NCBI GenBank assembly: GCA_041685115.1
Contig: JAWLGK010000005.1
Location: forward strand, 62,001-126,000
Length of the DNA: 64,000 nt
Direction: 5' to 3'
From: JALOAT01 sp041685115
Lineage (GTDB): Bacteria > Pseudomonadota > Gammaproteobacteria > Thiohalomonadales > Thiohalomonadaceae
Numbering within the stretch: the stretch's first letter is position 1; each line of letters opens with the position of its first letter. Below are positions 46,300 through 55,819 of the stretch, one piece after another. The notes beneath the pieces are model-generated. The model was given only the letters and a program-made list of their open reading frames with translations. It was not told the origin of the DNA and did not search any database. Made by a program: the position numbers and the translations under genes.

Positions 46300-46836
46300 T
46301 TACTCTACGCCTCGCCAGGCATAGGGTTCCAGTGGCAGAAGATCGACTTGCTTCAAGACGTCGGGCCTGCTGTCGAAGCGCCCGTTATTGTTGCGATCCT
46401 CATAATGGACGCTCACCTGAAACCGGATGCGTGCGGGCGGTGGGAGTGTCGTGATCAATTCGTCCTCGTGGGCGACGCGATAGGTAAGCACCCCGCTGGC
46501 CGGATCGAAATACCAGCGATAGCCCTGCATCGCTTCGGGGGCGAGCGGCGTGGAAAGCGTGTGATAGTGCTTGGGGACTTCTCTCAGAAACTCCACAGGG
46601 TTCGTTTCATCGAGCGCAGCGAGGGCCTCGACGTCGCCATGCATGGCCAGTTCCACCAGGTGCTGGCTGAGGCCGGTGCGGAAGGCGCTCACCGACTGGG
46701 CCACCATCACCCGCTCCGCGGCAACGCGCAGTTCCATGATGCGCTGGGTGGCGATGGCCATGAAGATCAGCACCAGTACGATCACCAGCACGATCTCGTA
46801 AGTACGCCGGTAATCGGCGAAATCGATGGATTTCAC
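46300..46836 (-). CDS. mshF: MSHA biogenesis protein MshF-like
   Basis: A 178-residue protein with one N-terminal membrane helix (EIVLVIVLVLIFMAIATQRI, about residues 14-33). It has a periplasmic alpha/beta domain with a calcium-loop-like stretch DRNNNGRFDSRPD. It directly follows mshG (no gap) and matches the E-G-F order of MSHA loci. Family conservation is low, so the name depends on position and topology. Confidence 0.75.
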   Translation of the reverse strand: MKSIDFADYRRTYEIVLVIVLVLIFMAIATQRIMELRVAAERVMVAQSVSAFRTGLSQHLVELAMHGDVEALAALDETNPVEFLREVPKHYHTLSTPLAPEAMQGYRWYFDPASGVLTYRVAHEDELITTLPPPARIRFQVSVHYEDRNNNGRFDSRPDVLKQVDLLPLEPYAWRGVE

Positions 46837-48060
46837 TCAGCGCCCTGCCAGCTGGGCCATGTCCCACATGGGCAGGAAGATGCCGAGTGCGAGGATCAGC
46901 ACCAGCACGCCGACCGCGACGATGAGGATGGGCTCGATGGATGAAGCGAGATTCTTGAGGTCGTAATCCACTTCACGTTCGTAGAAATCGGCCACCTCGT
47001 CCATCATGGTATCGACCCCGCCCGTCTCCTCGCCCACGCTCATCATCTGCAACACCAGCGGCGTGAACATGCCCGCCGCCGCCGCGGTGCGGCTGAGTGA
47101 GTCGCCGCGCTCCACGCCGGTGCGCATGGCGACGATGCGCTGCGCCACGTAGGCGTTGTCCACGGCGCGCGCCACCACGGTCAGCGCCTGGATGAGCGGC
47201 ACGCCCGAGCGCATGGTCATGGCGAAGGAACGGGCGAAGCGCCCCAGCAACGCGCGCTGGATGATGCTGCCGGCGATGGGGATGTGCAGCTTGAAACGGT
47301 CCCAGCGGTAGCGACCGTCCTCGGTCTTGATCCAATGGTTGAAACCGATGAGCGCGGCCACCAGCGCCACCAGCATGGCCGGCCACCAGGCGACGAAGAA
47401 GCGGGAGGTGGCGATGAGGGCCTTGGTCTGCCACGGCAATTCCATTTTCATGCCGGCGAACACGCCGGCGAAGGCCGGGATGACGAAGATGTTGACCACG
47501 GCGATGGCGATGGCGATGGCCACCAGCACGAAGGTCGGGTAACGCAACGCCGACTTCACGCGGTTGCGCGTATCGCGTTCCAGCTCCAGGTAGCGCGCCA
47601 GTTGCAGAAAGGCCTCTTCGAGGCGGCCGGTGTTCTCGCCCACCTTCACCATGCTCACGATGAGCGTGCTGAAGATGTTGGGAAACTGGGCGAGCGCGGT
47701 GGACAGTTCGCGGCCGGCCTCCAGCTCGATGCGCACGCGCTTGAGCACCTCCACCAGGGCCGGGTGACGCGTCGTTTCCGCGAGCCCGGTGATGCCGCGG
47801 ATGATGGGCACGCCCGCGCGGGTCAGGGTGTACATCTGCCGGCAGAACAGGATGAGGTCGTCCAGCGAAGGGGTGCCGGGGCCAAGGCGTGCGCGCAGCT
47901 GCGCGAAGGCATCGCTCCGTGGCCGTGCCTCACCGATGTCGATGGGTGTGACGCCGGTGTTCAAGAGCTGGGTGGCCACCGCCTCGGCGGAGCCCGCCTC
48001 GACGGTGCCTTCCACCAGGTCGCCCCGGCTGTTGCGCGCGCGGTAATGGAACTGGGCCAC
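46837..48060 (-). CDS. mshG: MSHA inner-membrane platform protein MshG (GspF/PilC family)
   Basis: A 407-residue type II secretion/pilus platform protein with two repeated GspF domains and three membrane helices. The start is a GTG at 48060 (MAQFHYRARNSRGDLVEG). Features include the GEETG box (SVGEETGGVD) in the second repeat and VKVGENTGRLEEAF in the first. It couples the MshE ATPase to pilin assembly and lies six bases after mshE. Confidence 0.93.
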   Translation of the reverse strand: MAQFHYRARNSRGDLVEGTVEAGSAEAVATQLLNTGVTPIDIGEARPRSDAFAQLRARLGPGTPSLDDLILFCRQMYTLTRAGVPIIRGITGLAETTRHPALVEVLKRVRIELEAGRELSTALAQFPNIFSTLIVSMVKVGENTGRLEEAFLQLARYLELERDTRNRVKSALRYPTFVLVAIAIAIAVVNIFVIPAFAGVFAGMKMELPWQTKALIATSRFFVAWWPAMLVALVAALIGFNHWIKTEDGRYRWDRFKLHIPIAGSIIQRALLGRFARSFAMTMRSGVPLIQALTVVARAVDNAYVAQRIVAMRTGVERGDSLSRTAAAAGMFTPLVLQMMSVGEETGGVDTMMDEVADFYEREVDYDLKNLASSIEPILIVAVGVLVLILALGIFLPMWDMAQLAGR

Positions 48061-48066
48061 GGCGCG

Positions 48067-49812
48067 TTAGCCTGCCGCTCGCTGGGCCGTGACGCTCAAC
48101 GACTCGAATTCCTGATCGGAACTGCCGGTGACGCGCAGCACTTCTTCCAGTGTGGTCACGCCCGCACGGGCATGGTCCAGCGCACTGCGCGCCAGGGAGC
48201 GGAAACCGGCACTCTGCTCGGCCAGCCGCGCGAAGGCCGCCGTGTCGTTGCGGCGCAGCGTATCGGTGAGTTCAGGATTCATTTCGAGGAATTCGTAGAC
48301 GCCCACACGGCCGCGATAGCCGGTGTTGTTGCAGTGCGGGCAGCCGCTGCCGCGCCGGAACTGCACGCCGTCCATCGATTCACCGAGCACGCCCTCCACC
48401 CAGGCCTTTTCACGGGCCTCCAGGTGGTGTTCCGTCACGCAACTGATACAGATGCGCCGTACCAGGCGTTGGGCGATGATGGCTTGCAAGGCCGTCGCCA
48501 CCATGTAGCCCTCGGCTCCCATGTCGACGAGGCGGATGGCGGTGCTCACGGCATCGTTGGTGTGCAAGGTGGACAGCACTAGGTGACCAGTGATGGATGC
48601 GCGCAGGGCGATCTCGGCGGTTTCGCTGTCGCGGATCTCGCCCACCAACACGATGTCCGGGTCCTGGCGCAGAGCCGTGCGCAGCACGGTGGCGAAATCC
48701 AGGCCGATTTTCGGTTTCACCTGCACCTGATTGACCCGTGGCAGGTCGTATTCCACCGGGTCTTCGACGGTGATGATCTTCACCTCGGGCAGGTTGAGTT
48801 CGCTGAGCGCACCGTAGAGGGTGGTGGTCTTGCCGCTGCCGGTGGGGCCGGTGACCAGCACCATACCATGCGGCCGATGGATGCTGCGGCGAAACCGCGC
48901 CAGCACGTCGGCGGGCATGCCGAGAAGATCGAGTTCGAGCATGCCGCCGGCCTGGTCGAGCAGACGCATGACCACGGATTCGCCGTGCTGGATGGGCATG
49001 GTGGACACGCGCACGTCAATGGTGCGGCCCTTTACGCGGATGTTGAAGCGGCCGTCCTGGGGCAGGCGCTTCTCGGAAATGTCCAGGCCAGACATGAGCT
49101 TCAGGCGCGACACCAGCGCACCGGCGATGCGCTTCTCCTTCATCACCTGCTCGTGCAGCATGCCGTCGATGCGCTGGCGGATGCGCAGTACCGCCTCGTC
49201 CGGCTCGATGTGAATATCGGAGGCACCCACCTGCACCGCGTCCTCGAACAGCGATTGCAGCAGCTTGACCACCGGGGCTTCGCTGACGTCCGAGGTTTCG
49301 GCCAGCTGGGCCAGGTCGAAGTCCGTTTCCGAGAGCTCCTCGCTCAATTCTTCCGCCAGGGAGCTGATTTCCTCGGTGCGGCGGTACACCGTGTCGATGG
49401 TGCGCAGCAGGTCGCTCTCACGCACCACCGCCTCGCGCAGGGGACGCTTCAGGACGCGCGCGATCTCGTCATAGGCAAAGATGTCGGTGGGATCGGCCAT
49501 GCCCACCAACACCGTATCGTTCGAGCTGTCCAGGGCGATGACCCGGTAGCGCCGCGCCACGGTTTCGGGCAGCAGGCGCACGGTGTCCGCGTTGTACTTG
49601 TAGTGCTTGAGATCGATGAACGGCAGCTGCAGCTGGCGGGAAAGAAAATCGAGCAGCTGGTCCTCGCTGATGTAGCCGAGGGCGACCAGCGTGCGGCCCA
49701 GCTTGTGGCCGGTCTTCCGCTGCTCTACCAGCGCATTTTGCAGCTGGATTTCGGACACGACCTTGTGCTCGACCAGCAGGTCGCCGATGCGGATCTTCTT
49801 GCGCGGAATCAT
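48067..49812 (-). CDS. mshE: MSHA pilus extension ATPase MshE (GspE family)
   Basis: A 581-residue GspE/PilB ATPase. The first 70 residues form an MshEN-type region with two repeats (RIGDLLVEHKVVSE and KLGRTLVALGYISE), which in V. cholerae MshE binds c-di-GMP. Walker A GPTGSGKT lies at 322-329. Asp and His boxes follow, and a four-cysteine zinc site is formed by CISC and CPHC. It powers pilus polymerisation. It is the first gene of the locus in this window; the usual upstream mshI-N genes are absent. Confidence 0.94.
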   Translation of the reverse strand: MIPRKKIRIGDLLVEHKVVSEIQLQNALVEQRKTGHKLGRTLVALGYISEDQLLDFLSRQLQLPFIDLKHYKYNADTVRLLPETVARRYRVIALDSSNDTVLVGMADPTDIFAYDEIARVLKRPLREAVVRESDLLRTIDTVYRRTEEISSLAEELSEELSETDFDLAQLAETSDVSEAPVVKLLQSLFEDAVQVGASDIHIEPDEAVLRIRQRIDGMLHEQVMKEKRIAGALVSRLKLMSGLDISEKRLPQDGRFNIRVKGRTIDVRVSTMPIQHGESVVMRLLDQAGGMLELDLLGMPADVLARFRRSIHRPHGMVLVTGPTGSGKTTTLYGALSELNLPEVKIITVEDPVEYDLPRVNQVQVKPKIGLDFATVLRTALRQDPDIVLVGEIRDSETAEIALRASITGHLVLSTLHTNDAVSTAIRLVDMGAEGYMVATALQAIIAQRLVRRICISCVTEHHLEAREKAWVEGVLGESMDGVQFRRGSGCPHCNNTGYRGRVGVYEFLEMNPELTDTLRRNDTAAFARLAEQSAGFRSLARSALDHARAGVTTLEEVLRVTGSSDQEFESLSVTAQRAAG

Positions 49813-49914
49813 GAGGGCCGGGGCCGATTAGGTAGTTTCTTGACCGCGTCCAGCATAACCAACAAAGTGCGGAAAATTAAGGATTACGACAGCAATATTG
49901 CCCTCGGCCGTCAG

Positions 49915-50495
49915 GCCCCTTCTTGCCCCTCTCCCGGAGCTGTCTCTTAGTCACATCATTTCTAGGAGCGACAGAAGCTTGCGCCCCGTCTCCCGGAGGG
50001 AGACGAGCGCATGGATGCGCGAGGTACGACCCCATGGATGGGGGAGGTAGACCGCGCCGGGAGCAAGCGGTCGAGAGCAATGCATGGAGCGAATTGCCGA
50101 AGGACAGGATGAGGGGATCAATAAACCAACAGCCGCGCCTGAATGGATCCCCTCTCCCCAGCCCTCTCCCGGAGGGCTGTCTCTTAGTCACATCATTTCC
50201 AGGAGAGACAGAAGCTTGCGTCCCTTCTCCCTCCGGGAGAAGGACAGGATGAGGGGATCAATAACCAATAGCCGCACCTGAATTGATCCCCTCTCCCCAG
50301 CCCTCGGCAACCGCTCCCTGCGTTGCTCTACCTCCTGCATCCATGCAGTCGTCTCCCGGAGGGAGAGGGGGCAAGAGGGGCTGGCTACAACGGCGAAATG
50401 TGACCAAGAGACAGCCCGGAGGGAGAGGGGGCAAGAAGGACGGCTACAACGGAAAAATGTGACCAAGCGACAGCTCCCGGAGGGAGAAGGGACGA
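49915..50495. repeat. Mosaic palindromic repeat region B
   Basis: A gene-free 580-base array between mshE and pyrD. It holds two direct copies of a CTGTCTCTTAGTCACATC block (49940-49999, 50177-50239) and two inverted-type blocks with GAAATGTGACCAAG (50380-50418, 50440-50476). Two hairpin blocks with GGACAGGATGAGGGGATCAA lie at 50102-50166 and 50242-50304. Junctions fall at CTCCCGGAGGGAG palindromes. Regions A and C share these blocks in other orders and orientations. Confidence 0.85.
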
Positions 50496-50570
50496 ATCTT
50501 TTTGCGGTCCCTGGTAACTTCAAGCCTCTCTTCTCCTGCACTGATTGACTGTAGGAGCGGGCAAAGGGCT

Positions 50571-51536
<966 letters not shown>

Positions 51537-51655
51537 GACGTCGGTCGTTTACGCGTTGGAGGTGAGGGCCTTGCGCCGAAGGGCGATTAGCGTAACCGAT
51601 CGGCGCCGGCCTGCGGTATCTTCCCGCGTCACACCCACGCCTCCTGCCACCGGCC

Positions 51656-52120
51656 ATGATCCACGTCGTCCTGCATAATCCCGAGATCCCACAGAACACC
51701 GGCAACGTGATCCGCCTGTGCGCCAACACCGGTGCGGCGCTCCATCTCATCCGGCCGCTCGGTTTCGAGCTGGACGACCGCCGTATGCGCCGGGCCGGGC
51801 TCGATTACCACGAATACGCCACACTGCGCGTGCACGATTCCTTCGCAGCGTTCCTGGCGGAGGTACGGCCGGCGCGCTGCTTGGCCTTCACCACGGGGGC
51901 GCAGTGCTCGTTCGCCGAGACCCGCTTCCAATCGGGAGACGCCCTGGTGTTCGGTGCCGAATCCCGCGGCCTGCCCGCGGCGGTCATGGCGCAGATCCCC
52001 GAGCCCCACCGCCTGCGCATCCCCATGCGCCCGGACAACCGCAGCCTCAACCTCTCCAACGCCGTGGCCGTAGCGGTCTACGAGGCCTGGCGGCAGTTTG
52101 GCTTCGACGGGGCGATTTAG
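51656..52120 (+). CDS. trmL: tRNA (cytidine34/uridine34-2'-O)-methyltransferase TrmL
   Basis: A 154-residue SPOUT methyltransferase, 157 in E. coli. It starts MIHVVLHNPEIPQNTGNVIRLC. The knot motifs FGAESRGLP and IPMRPDNRSLNLSNAVAV are complete. It 2'-O-methylates the wobble base of two leucine tRNAs. It stands alone on the plus strand between two minus-strand units; a long inverted repeat begins eight bases after its stop. Confidence 0.95.
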   Translation: MIHVVLHNPEIPQNTGNVIRLCANTGAALHLIRPLGFELDDRRMRRAGLDYHEYATLRVHDSFAAFLAEVRPARCLAFTTGAQCSFAETRFQSGDALVFGAESRGLPAAVMAQIPEPHRLRIPMRPDNRSLNLSNAVAVAVYEAWRQFGFDGAI

Positions 52121-52127
52121 GGGGGCA

Positions 52128-52288
52128 AACGCGGAGGGCGCGGAGGCGCGGAGGACGCGGAGAATGGCCCAAAGGCTGTCTTTATGATGCCGCCCGGTTA
52201 CGCCAAGCCCGTTGAAAAGTACGCCGGAAGCTCCCCCAGGCGGACCTTCTTTTCTCCGCGTCCTCCGCGCCTCCGCGCCCTCCGCGTT
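52128..52288. repeat. Perfect 37-bp inverted repeat between trmL and gpsA
   Basis: Arms 52128-52164 and 52252-52288 are exact reverse complements, separated by 87 bases. Each arm is itself made of GCGGAGG-type subrepeats (AACGCGGAGGGCGCGGAGGC...). The loop holds no gene. It could fold as a long stem between the convergent transcripts and act as a terminator or be a mobile remnant. Confidence 0.9.
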
Positions 52289-52299
52289 GAACCCACCCC

Positions 52300-53307
52300 C
52301 TAGACCCGCTCCGGCTTGGGCTCGCGGGTGAGCAGGGCCTGGACGGCCTCCTGGGGCGGGACGCCGTCGAGGACGACGCGGCAGACCTGTTCGGTGATGG
52401 GCATTTCCACGCCCAGGGAGCGGGCGAGCTGGTGGACCTCGGGGGCGGACTTCACGCCTTCCACAGCCTGCCCCACCTCGGCGATGGCCTCGTTAAGGGG
52501 CACGCCCCGGCCGAGCGCGAGGCCCACGCGGCGGTTGCGGGACTGGTCGTCGGTGCAGGTGAGCACCAGGTCGCCCAGGCCCGTCAGGCCCATGAAGGTC
52601 TCGGGCTGTCCGCCCAGGGCCGCGCCCAGGCGCATCATTTCGGCCAGTCCGCGGGTGATGAGCGCGGCGCGGGTGTTGGCGCCGAAGCCGAGCCCGTCGG
52701 CGATGCCCGCAGCCAGGGCCAGCACGTTCTTCACCGCCCCGCCGATCTCCACCCCCACCAGATCGGTACTGGTATACGGGCGCAGGGTCGGGTCGTGCAA
52801 CAGGCGGGCGAAATGGCCGGCGGTGGCCTCGTCCGAGGCGGCCACGGTCACGGCCGTGGGCAGGCCGCGGGCCACCTCGCGGGCGAAGGTCGGTCCGGAG
52901 ATGATGGCGACCGGGACCTCGGCGCCGAGGGTCTCGCGCACCACCTGGTGGAGCAGTTTGCGGGAGCCGGGCTCCAGGCCCTTGGTGGCCCAGGCCAGGC
53001 GCGCGCCCGGCGCGAGCCAGCCGCCGATGGTGTTGAGCGTGTCACGAAAGGCATGGCTTGGCACCGCGAGCAGCACATCGCTGCAGCTGCTCACCGCCTC
53101 GCGCAGGTCGGCACAGGGTTCGAGGCCGTCCGGCAGGGCGACATCCGGCAAATAGCGCTGGTTGCAGCGGCATTCGGCCATGGCCGCGAGCTGGGCCCCG
53201 TCCCGCCCCCACAGGCGCACCCGCGCCCCGTTACGGGCCAGCACGATGGCCAGCGCGGTGCCCCAGGAACCTGCGCCCAGGACCGCGACGCTGCAACGCC
53301 CCGCCAT
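52300..53307 (-). CDS. gpsA: Glycerol-3-phosphate dehydrogenase [NAD(P)+]
   Basis: A 335-residue GpsA from the ATG at 53307, overlapping the secB stop by one base. The Rossmann motif GAGSWGTALA starts at residue 11. The catalytic lysine region AVKNVLALAAGIADG is intact. It makes sn-glycerol-3-phosphate for phospholipids. It is the last gene of the arsR-DUF2892-yibN-grxC-trxC-secB-gpsA run. Confidence 0.97.
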   Translation of the reverse strand: MAGRCSVAVLGAGSWGTALAIVLARNGARVRLWGRDGAQLAAMAECRCNQRYLPDVALPDGLEPCADLREAVSSCSDVLLAVPSHAFRDTLNTIGGWLAPGARLAWATKGLEPGSRKLLHQVVRETLGAEVPVAIISGPTFAREVARGLPTAVTVAASDEATAGHFARLLHDPTLRPYTSTDLVGVEIGGAVKNVLALAAGIADGLGFGANTRAALITRGLAEMMRLGAALGGQPETFMGLTGLGDLVLTCTDDQSRNRRVGLALGRGVPLNEAIAEVGQAVEGVKSAPEVHQLARSLGVEMPITEQVCRVVLDGVPPQEAVQALLTREPKPERV

Positions 53308-53768
53308 CAATGGGTGCTTTCGCTGCCGGCTGCGTCAGCCTTCTGGTGCTGGCGGGCGTAGAGGGCGTCGAAGTTGATGGGGTTGAGGATGAGCTGAGGG
53401 AAGCTGCCCCGGGTGACCAGGTCAGACACCACTTCGCGCGCAAACGGGTACAGGATGTTGGGGCAGTGGCTGCCGAGCAGCGGGCCCAGCTCCGCCTCGG
53501 AGAAACCCGCCATGCTGAAGATGCCGGCCTGCTGCACCTCGACCAGGTAGGCGGTCTTGTCGCCGGCCTTGGTGGTTACCGTCAGCGACAGCACCACTTC
53601 GTAGACGCCATCGTTGAGCGGCTGGGCCTTGGAGTTCAGGTCCAGGGTTACCTGGGGCTCCCACTTCTCCAGGAAGACCGCCGGGCTGCCCGGGGCCTCG
53701 AAGGAGAGGTCTTTCACGTAAATACGCTGGATGGCGAACTGCGGCTGGGGCTTGGCGTTTTCGGCCAT
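53307..53768 (-). CDS. secB: Protein-export chaperone SecB
   Basis: A 153-residue SecB (E. coli 155). The N-terminal strand reads PQFAIQRIYVKDLSFEAPGSP, with EKWEPQVTLDLN, and the conserved block CPNILYPFAREVVSDLVTRG follows. It keeps preproteins unfolded and delivers them to SecA. It lies between trxC (16-base gap) and gpsA, next to glutaredoxin as in E. coli. Confidence 0.97.
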   Translation of the reverse strand: MAENAKPQPQFAIQRIYVKDLSFEAPGSPAVFLEKWEPQVTLDLNSKAQPLNDGVYEVVLSLTVTTKAGDKTAYLVEVQQAGIFSMAGFSEAELGPLLGSHCPNILYPFAREVVSDLVTRGSFPQLILNPINFDALYARQHQKADAAGSESTH

Positions 53769-53784
53769 GGGGTTCCCTTGGGTG

Positions 53785-54219
53785 TCAGGCGTGTTGTTGT
53801 GCCCAGGCGAGCAGCTGATGCAGATCCATGGCGCCGGCGCTGCGGGCCACTTCGCGACCCTCCTTGAACAGGGCCAGCGTGGGGATGCTGCGGATGTTGT
53901 AGCGTGCCGCGAGGGCCTGTTGTTCTTCGGTGTTGACCTTGGCGAGACGCAGGCGCGGTTCGAGCTGGGCGGCGGCCTGCGCGAACGCCGGCGCCATCAT
54001 GCGGCAGGGCCCGCACCAGGGGGCCCAGAAATCCACCAGCACGGGAAGCTCACTGCGGCCGACGTGCACGGCGAAGCTCGCCTCGTCCAGCTCCACCGGA
54101 TGGCCCTCGAACAGGGCCCGGTGGCAACGCCCGCACTTGCCGCCGGCCGCCAGCTTGTCCACCGGGACCCGGTTGACGCTGTGGCAGTGCGGACAGACGA
54201 CGTGACGGGCGTCGCTCAT
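53785..54219 (-). CDS. trxC: Thioredoxin 2 (TrxC) with N-terminal zinc site
   Basis: A 144-residue protein from the ATG at 54219 (MSDARHVVCPHCHSVNRVP); the longer open frame is a shadow of grxC. The N-terminal zinc finger has CPHC and CGRC. The thioredoxin active site is WCGPC. It reduces disulfides in the cytosol and, in E. coli, is OxyR-linked. Its place between grxC and secB adds to the thiol theme of this operon. Confidence 0.95.
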   Translation of the reverse strand: MSDARHVVCPHCHSVNRVPVDKLAAGGKCGRCHRALFEGHPVELDEASFAVHVGRSELPVLVDFWAPWCGPCRMMAPAFAQAAAQLEPRLRLAKVNTEEQQALAARYNIRSIPTLALFKEGREVARSAGAMDLHQLLAWAQQHA

Positions 54220-54220
54220 G

Positions 54221-54481
54221 TCAGGCGATGCCGAGGAGCGGGTCCAGCTTGCCTTCGAGGTCCAGTTCCGCGAGATCGTCGAAACCGCCCACGTGGGTCT
54301 CGCCCACGAAGATCTGCGGGACGGTGCGGCGGCCGGTGCGCTTCTCCATCTCCGGCCACAGCGAGGGGTCGTTGTCGACACGGATCTCGGTGATCTCCTT
54401 GACGCCCTTTTTTTCCAGGAGCTTCTTCGCCCGGACGCAATAGGGACACATCCCCGTGGTGTACATGACCACTTCCGTCAT
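54221..54481 (-). CDS. grxC: Glutaredoxin 3
   Basis: An 86-residue glutaredoxin with the CPYC active site at 12-15, the TVPQIFVGETHVGG block and a length near the E. coli 83. It uses glutathione to reduce disulfides. It overlaps the yibN stop by four bases and ends one base before trxC starts. Confidence 0.97.
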   Translation of the reverse strand: MTEVVMYTTGMCPYCVRAKKLLEKKGVKEITEIRVDNDPSLWPEMEKRTGRRTVPQIFVGETHVGGFDDLAELDLEGKLDPLLGIA

Positions 54482-54924
54482 TTCTTGCTCCTCTTCGGGT
54501 TGCCCCTGTTCACCGGCAGACCGGCGTTCTGCCAGGCCAGGATGCCGCCATGCAGGTTGTAAATGTTAGTAAATCCGGCCTTCTTCAACACCCCGCAGGC
54601 ACTGGCGGAACGATGGCCGGAACGGCAGCTGACCACCACCGGCTTGTCCTTGAAGGACTCCAGTTCGCCAAGGCGCTTGTTGAGGGCACCCAGCGGGATG
54701 TGGCGTGCGTCCACGATGTGGCCGTCGCGGAATTCATTGTCTTCACGGACGTCGAGCACCAGGGCATTCTGGTGATTGATGAGCTGGACCGTCTCCGTAG
54801 GGCTCAGCTCGTTGAATCCGCTGAGCTTGCCGCGGAACATCTGCCAGACGATCAGGCCGACGATGACCCCGAGGGTCAGGAACAGGTCCCAGTGATTGAT
54901 GAAGAACTCGGGAAAGCGGTGCAT
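54478..54924 (-). CDS. yibN: Membrane-anchored rhodanese YibN
   Basis: A 148-residue protein with an N-terminal membrane helix (DLFLTLGVIVGLIVWQMF, about 13-30) followed by a rhodanese domain; the active cysteine is in CRSGHRSA. This layout matches E. coli YibN, which also precedes grxC-secB-gpsA. The domain should face the cytosol and transfer sulfane sulfur. It follows the DUF2892 gene by 62 bases. Confidence 0.92.
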   Translation of the reverse strand: MHRFPEFFINHWDLFLTLGVIVGLIVWQMFRGKLSGFNELSPTETVQLINHQNALVLDVREDNEFRDGHIVDARHIPLGALNKRLGELESFKDKPVVVSCRSGHRSASACGVLKKAGFTNIYNLHGGILAWQNAGLPVNRGNPKRSKK

Positions 54925-54986
54925 GGGTTACGGATCTCGTGATTCCAAGGCGCGGCGCTGCCGGGACCGGCAGCGCCAGATGTGGC

Positions 54987-55199
54987 TCAGCGGCTCGCGG
55001 TGGGAACGCCGGCCTTCTTGAGCATGATGTCGAGCGGGCAGAACTGGGTGAAACCGCTCTGCAACAGGTTGGCTCCGACGAAGGCGGTGAACCACAGCCA
55101 GTTCACGTTGTGGAACAGCGGGCTGGCCTCGACGCCGAGCGCAAGGCTCAGCAGGACGAAGGTGCCGGCGACGATACGGACGACGCGTTCAACGGTCAT
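54987..55199 (-). CDS. DUF2892 membrane protein
   Basis: A 70-residue two-helix membrane protein starting MTVERVVRIVAGTFVLLSLAL. The pattern NVNWLWFTAFVGANLLQSGFTQFCPLDIMLKKAG is typical of DUF2892, a domain fused to rhodanese in E. coli YgaP. Here it is a separate gene between the YgaV-like regulator and the yibN rhodanese, so the two pieces of YgaP may be split. Confidence 0.92.
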   Translation of the reverse strand: MTVERVVRIVAGTFVLLSLALGVEASPLFHNVNWLWFTAFVGANLLQSGFTQFCPLDIMLKKAGVPTASR

Positions 55200-55270
55200 T
55201 GCTCGATTTCTCCAAAGGGATCAAACACCAGAGGGCGCGTATATTAGCAAATCCTGATGCCGCCGTCGGA

Positions 55271-55564
55271 TCACTCGGACATGCTGCAGAACACGTTGCG
55301 CATCATGCCGATGAGCCGCAGGGTGCGCGCGTCTTCCACGCGATAGAACACCCGGTTGGCGTCCTTGCGGGCCGACAGGATGCCCTTGTCGCGCAGGATG
55401 GCCAGGTGCTGGGAGATGTTGCTCTGGGAGGTGCCGACACGGTCGACGATCTCCTGGACGCTCACCTCCTGGTCGCCCAGGGTGCAAAGGATCTTGAGAC
55501 GCAGCGGATGGGACATGGCCTTGAGGGAACGTGAAGCACGTTCGATATCCTCATCCCTGGTCAT
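55271..55564 (-). CDS. ArsR-family regulator, YgaV/SqrR-like persulfide sensor
   Basis: A 97-residue winged-helix regulator from the ATG at 55564 (MTRDEDIERASRSLKAMSHP); a start at 55639 would add 25 residues. The recognition helix region is TSQSNISQHLAILRDKGIL. Two cysteines, Cys27 in LKILCTLG and Cys93 in RNVFCSM, are 66 residues apart, as in BigR, SqrR and E. coli YgaV, which sense reactive sulfur. There is no metal-binding ArsR-type pattern. It is the first gene of the run to gpsA and likely controls its promoter. Confidence 0.88.
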   Translation of the reverse strand: MTRDEDIERASRSLKAMSHPLRLKILCTLGDQEVSVQEIVDRVGTSQSNISQHLAILRDKGILSARKDANRVFYRVEDARTLRLIGMMRNVFCSMSE

Positions 55565-55819
55565 CAGTGTAAATTCTTCCGTGTCCTCGTCCTCGAGAGC
55601 AGGATGAGTCCGGCATGAACGGTTGCCCGCGTTTACCATAGTCTCTCTTTATGAGCTGCTTGGACCGGGAAAACAATATACAATGTCAGCGTTTTTGAGA
55701 AGCGCTCTCTATTCTAATACGTTGATTCGCTCATGCTTCGCCCAGCAGCTGCCGTGGGCATGGTTTGTGTTGTGAATTCCCGATAGAATTCGTCAAAAAA
55801 AGCGACCCTCCCAAGTCTT

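Noticed and set aside
49915..50495. Possible CRISPR array
   Set aside because: Blocks vary in length, orientation and spacing; there are no equal-size spacers and no cas genes nearby.
55650..55700. ACAATATACAATGT as operator of the ArsR gene
   Set aside because: The half-sites match at only four of six positions; too weak to call without comparison.
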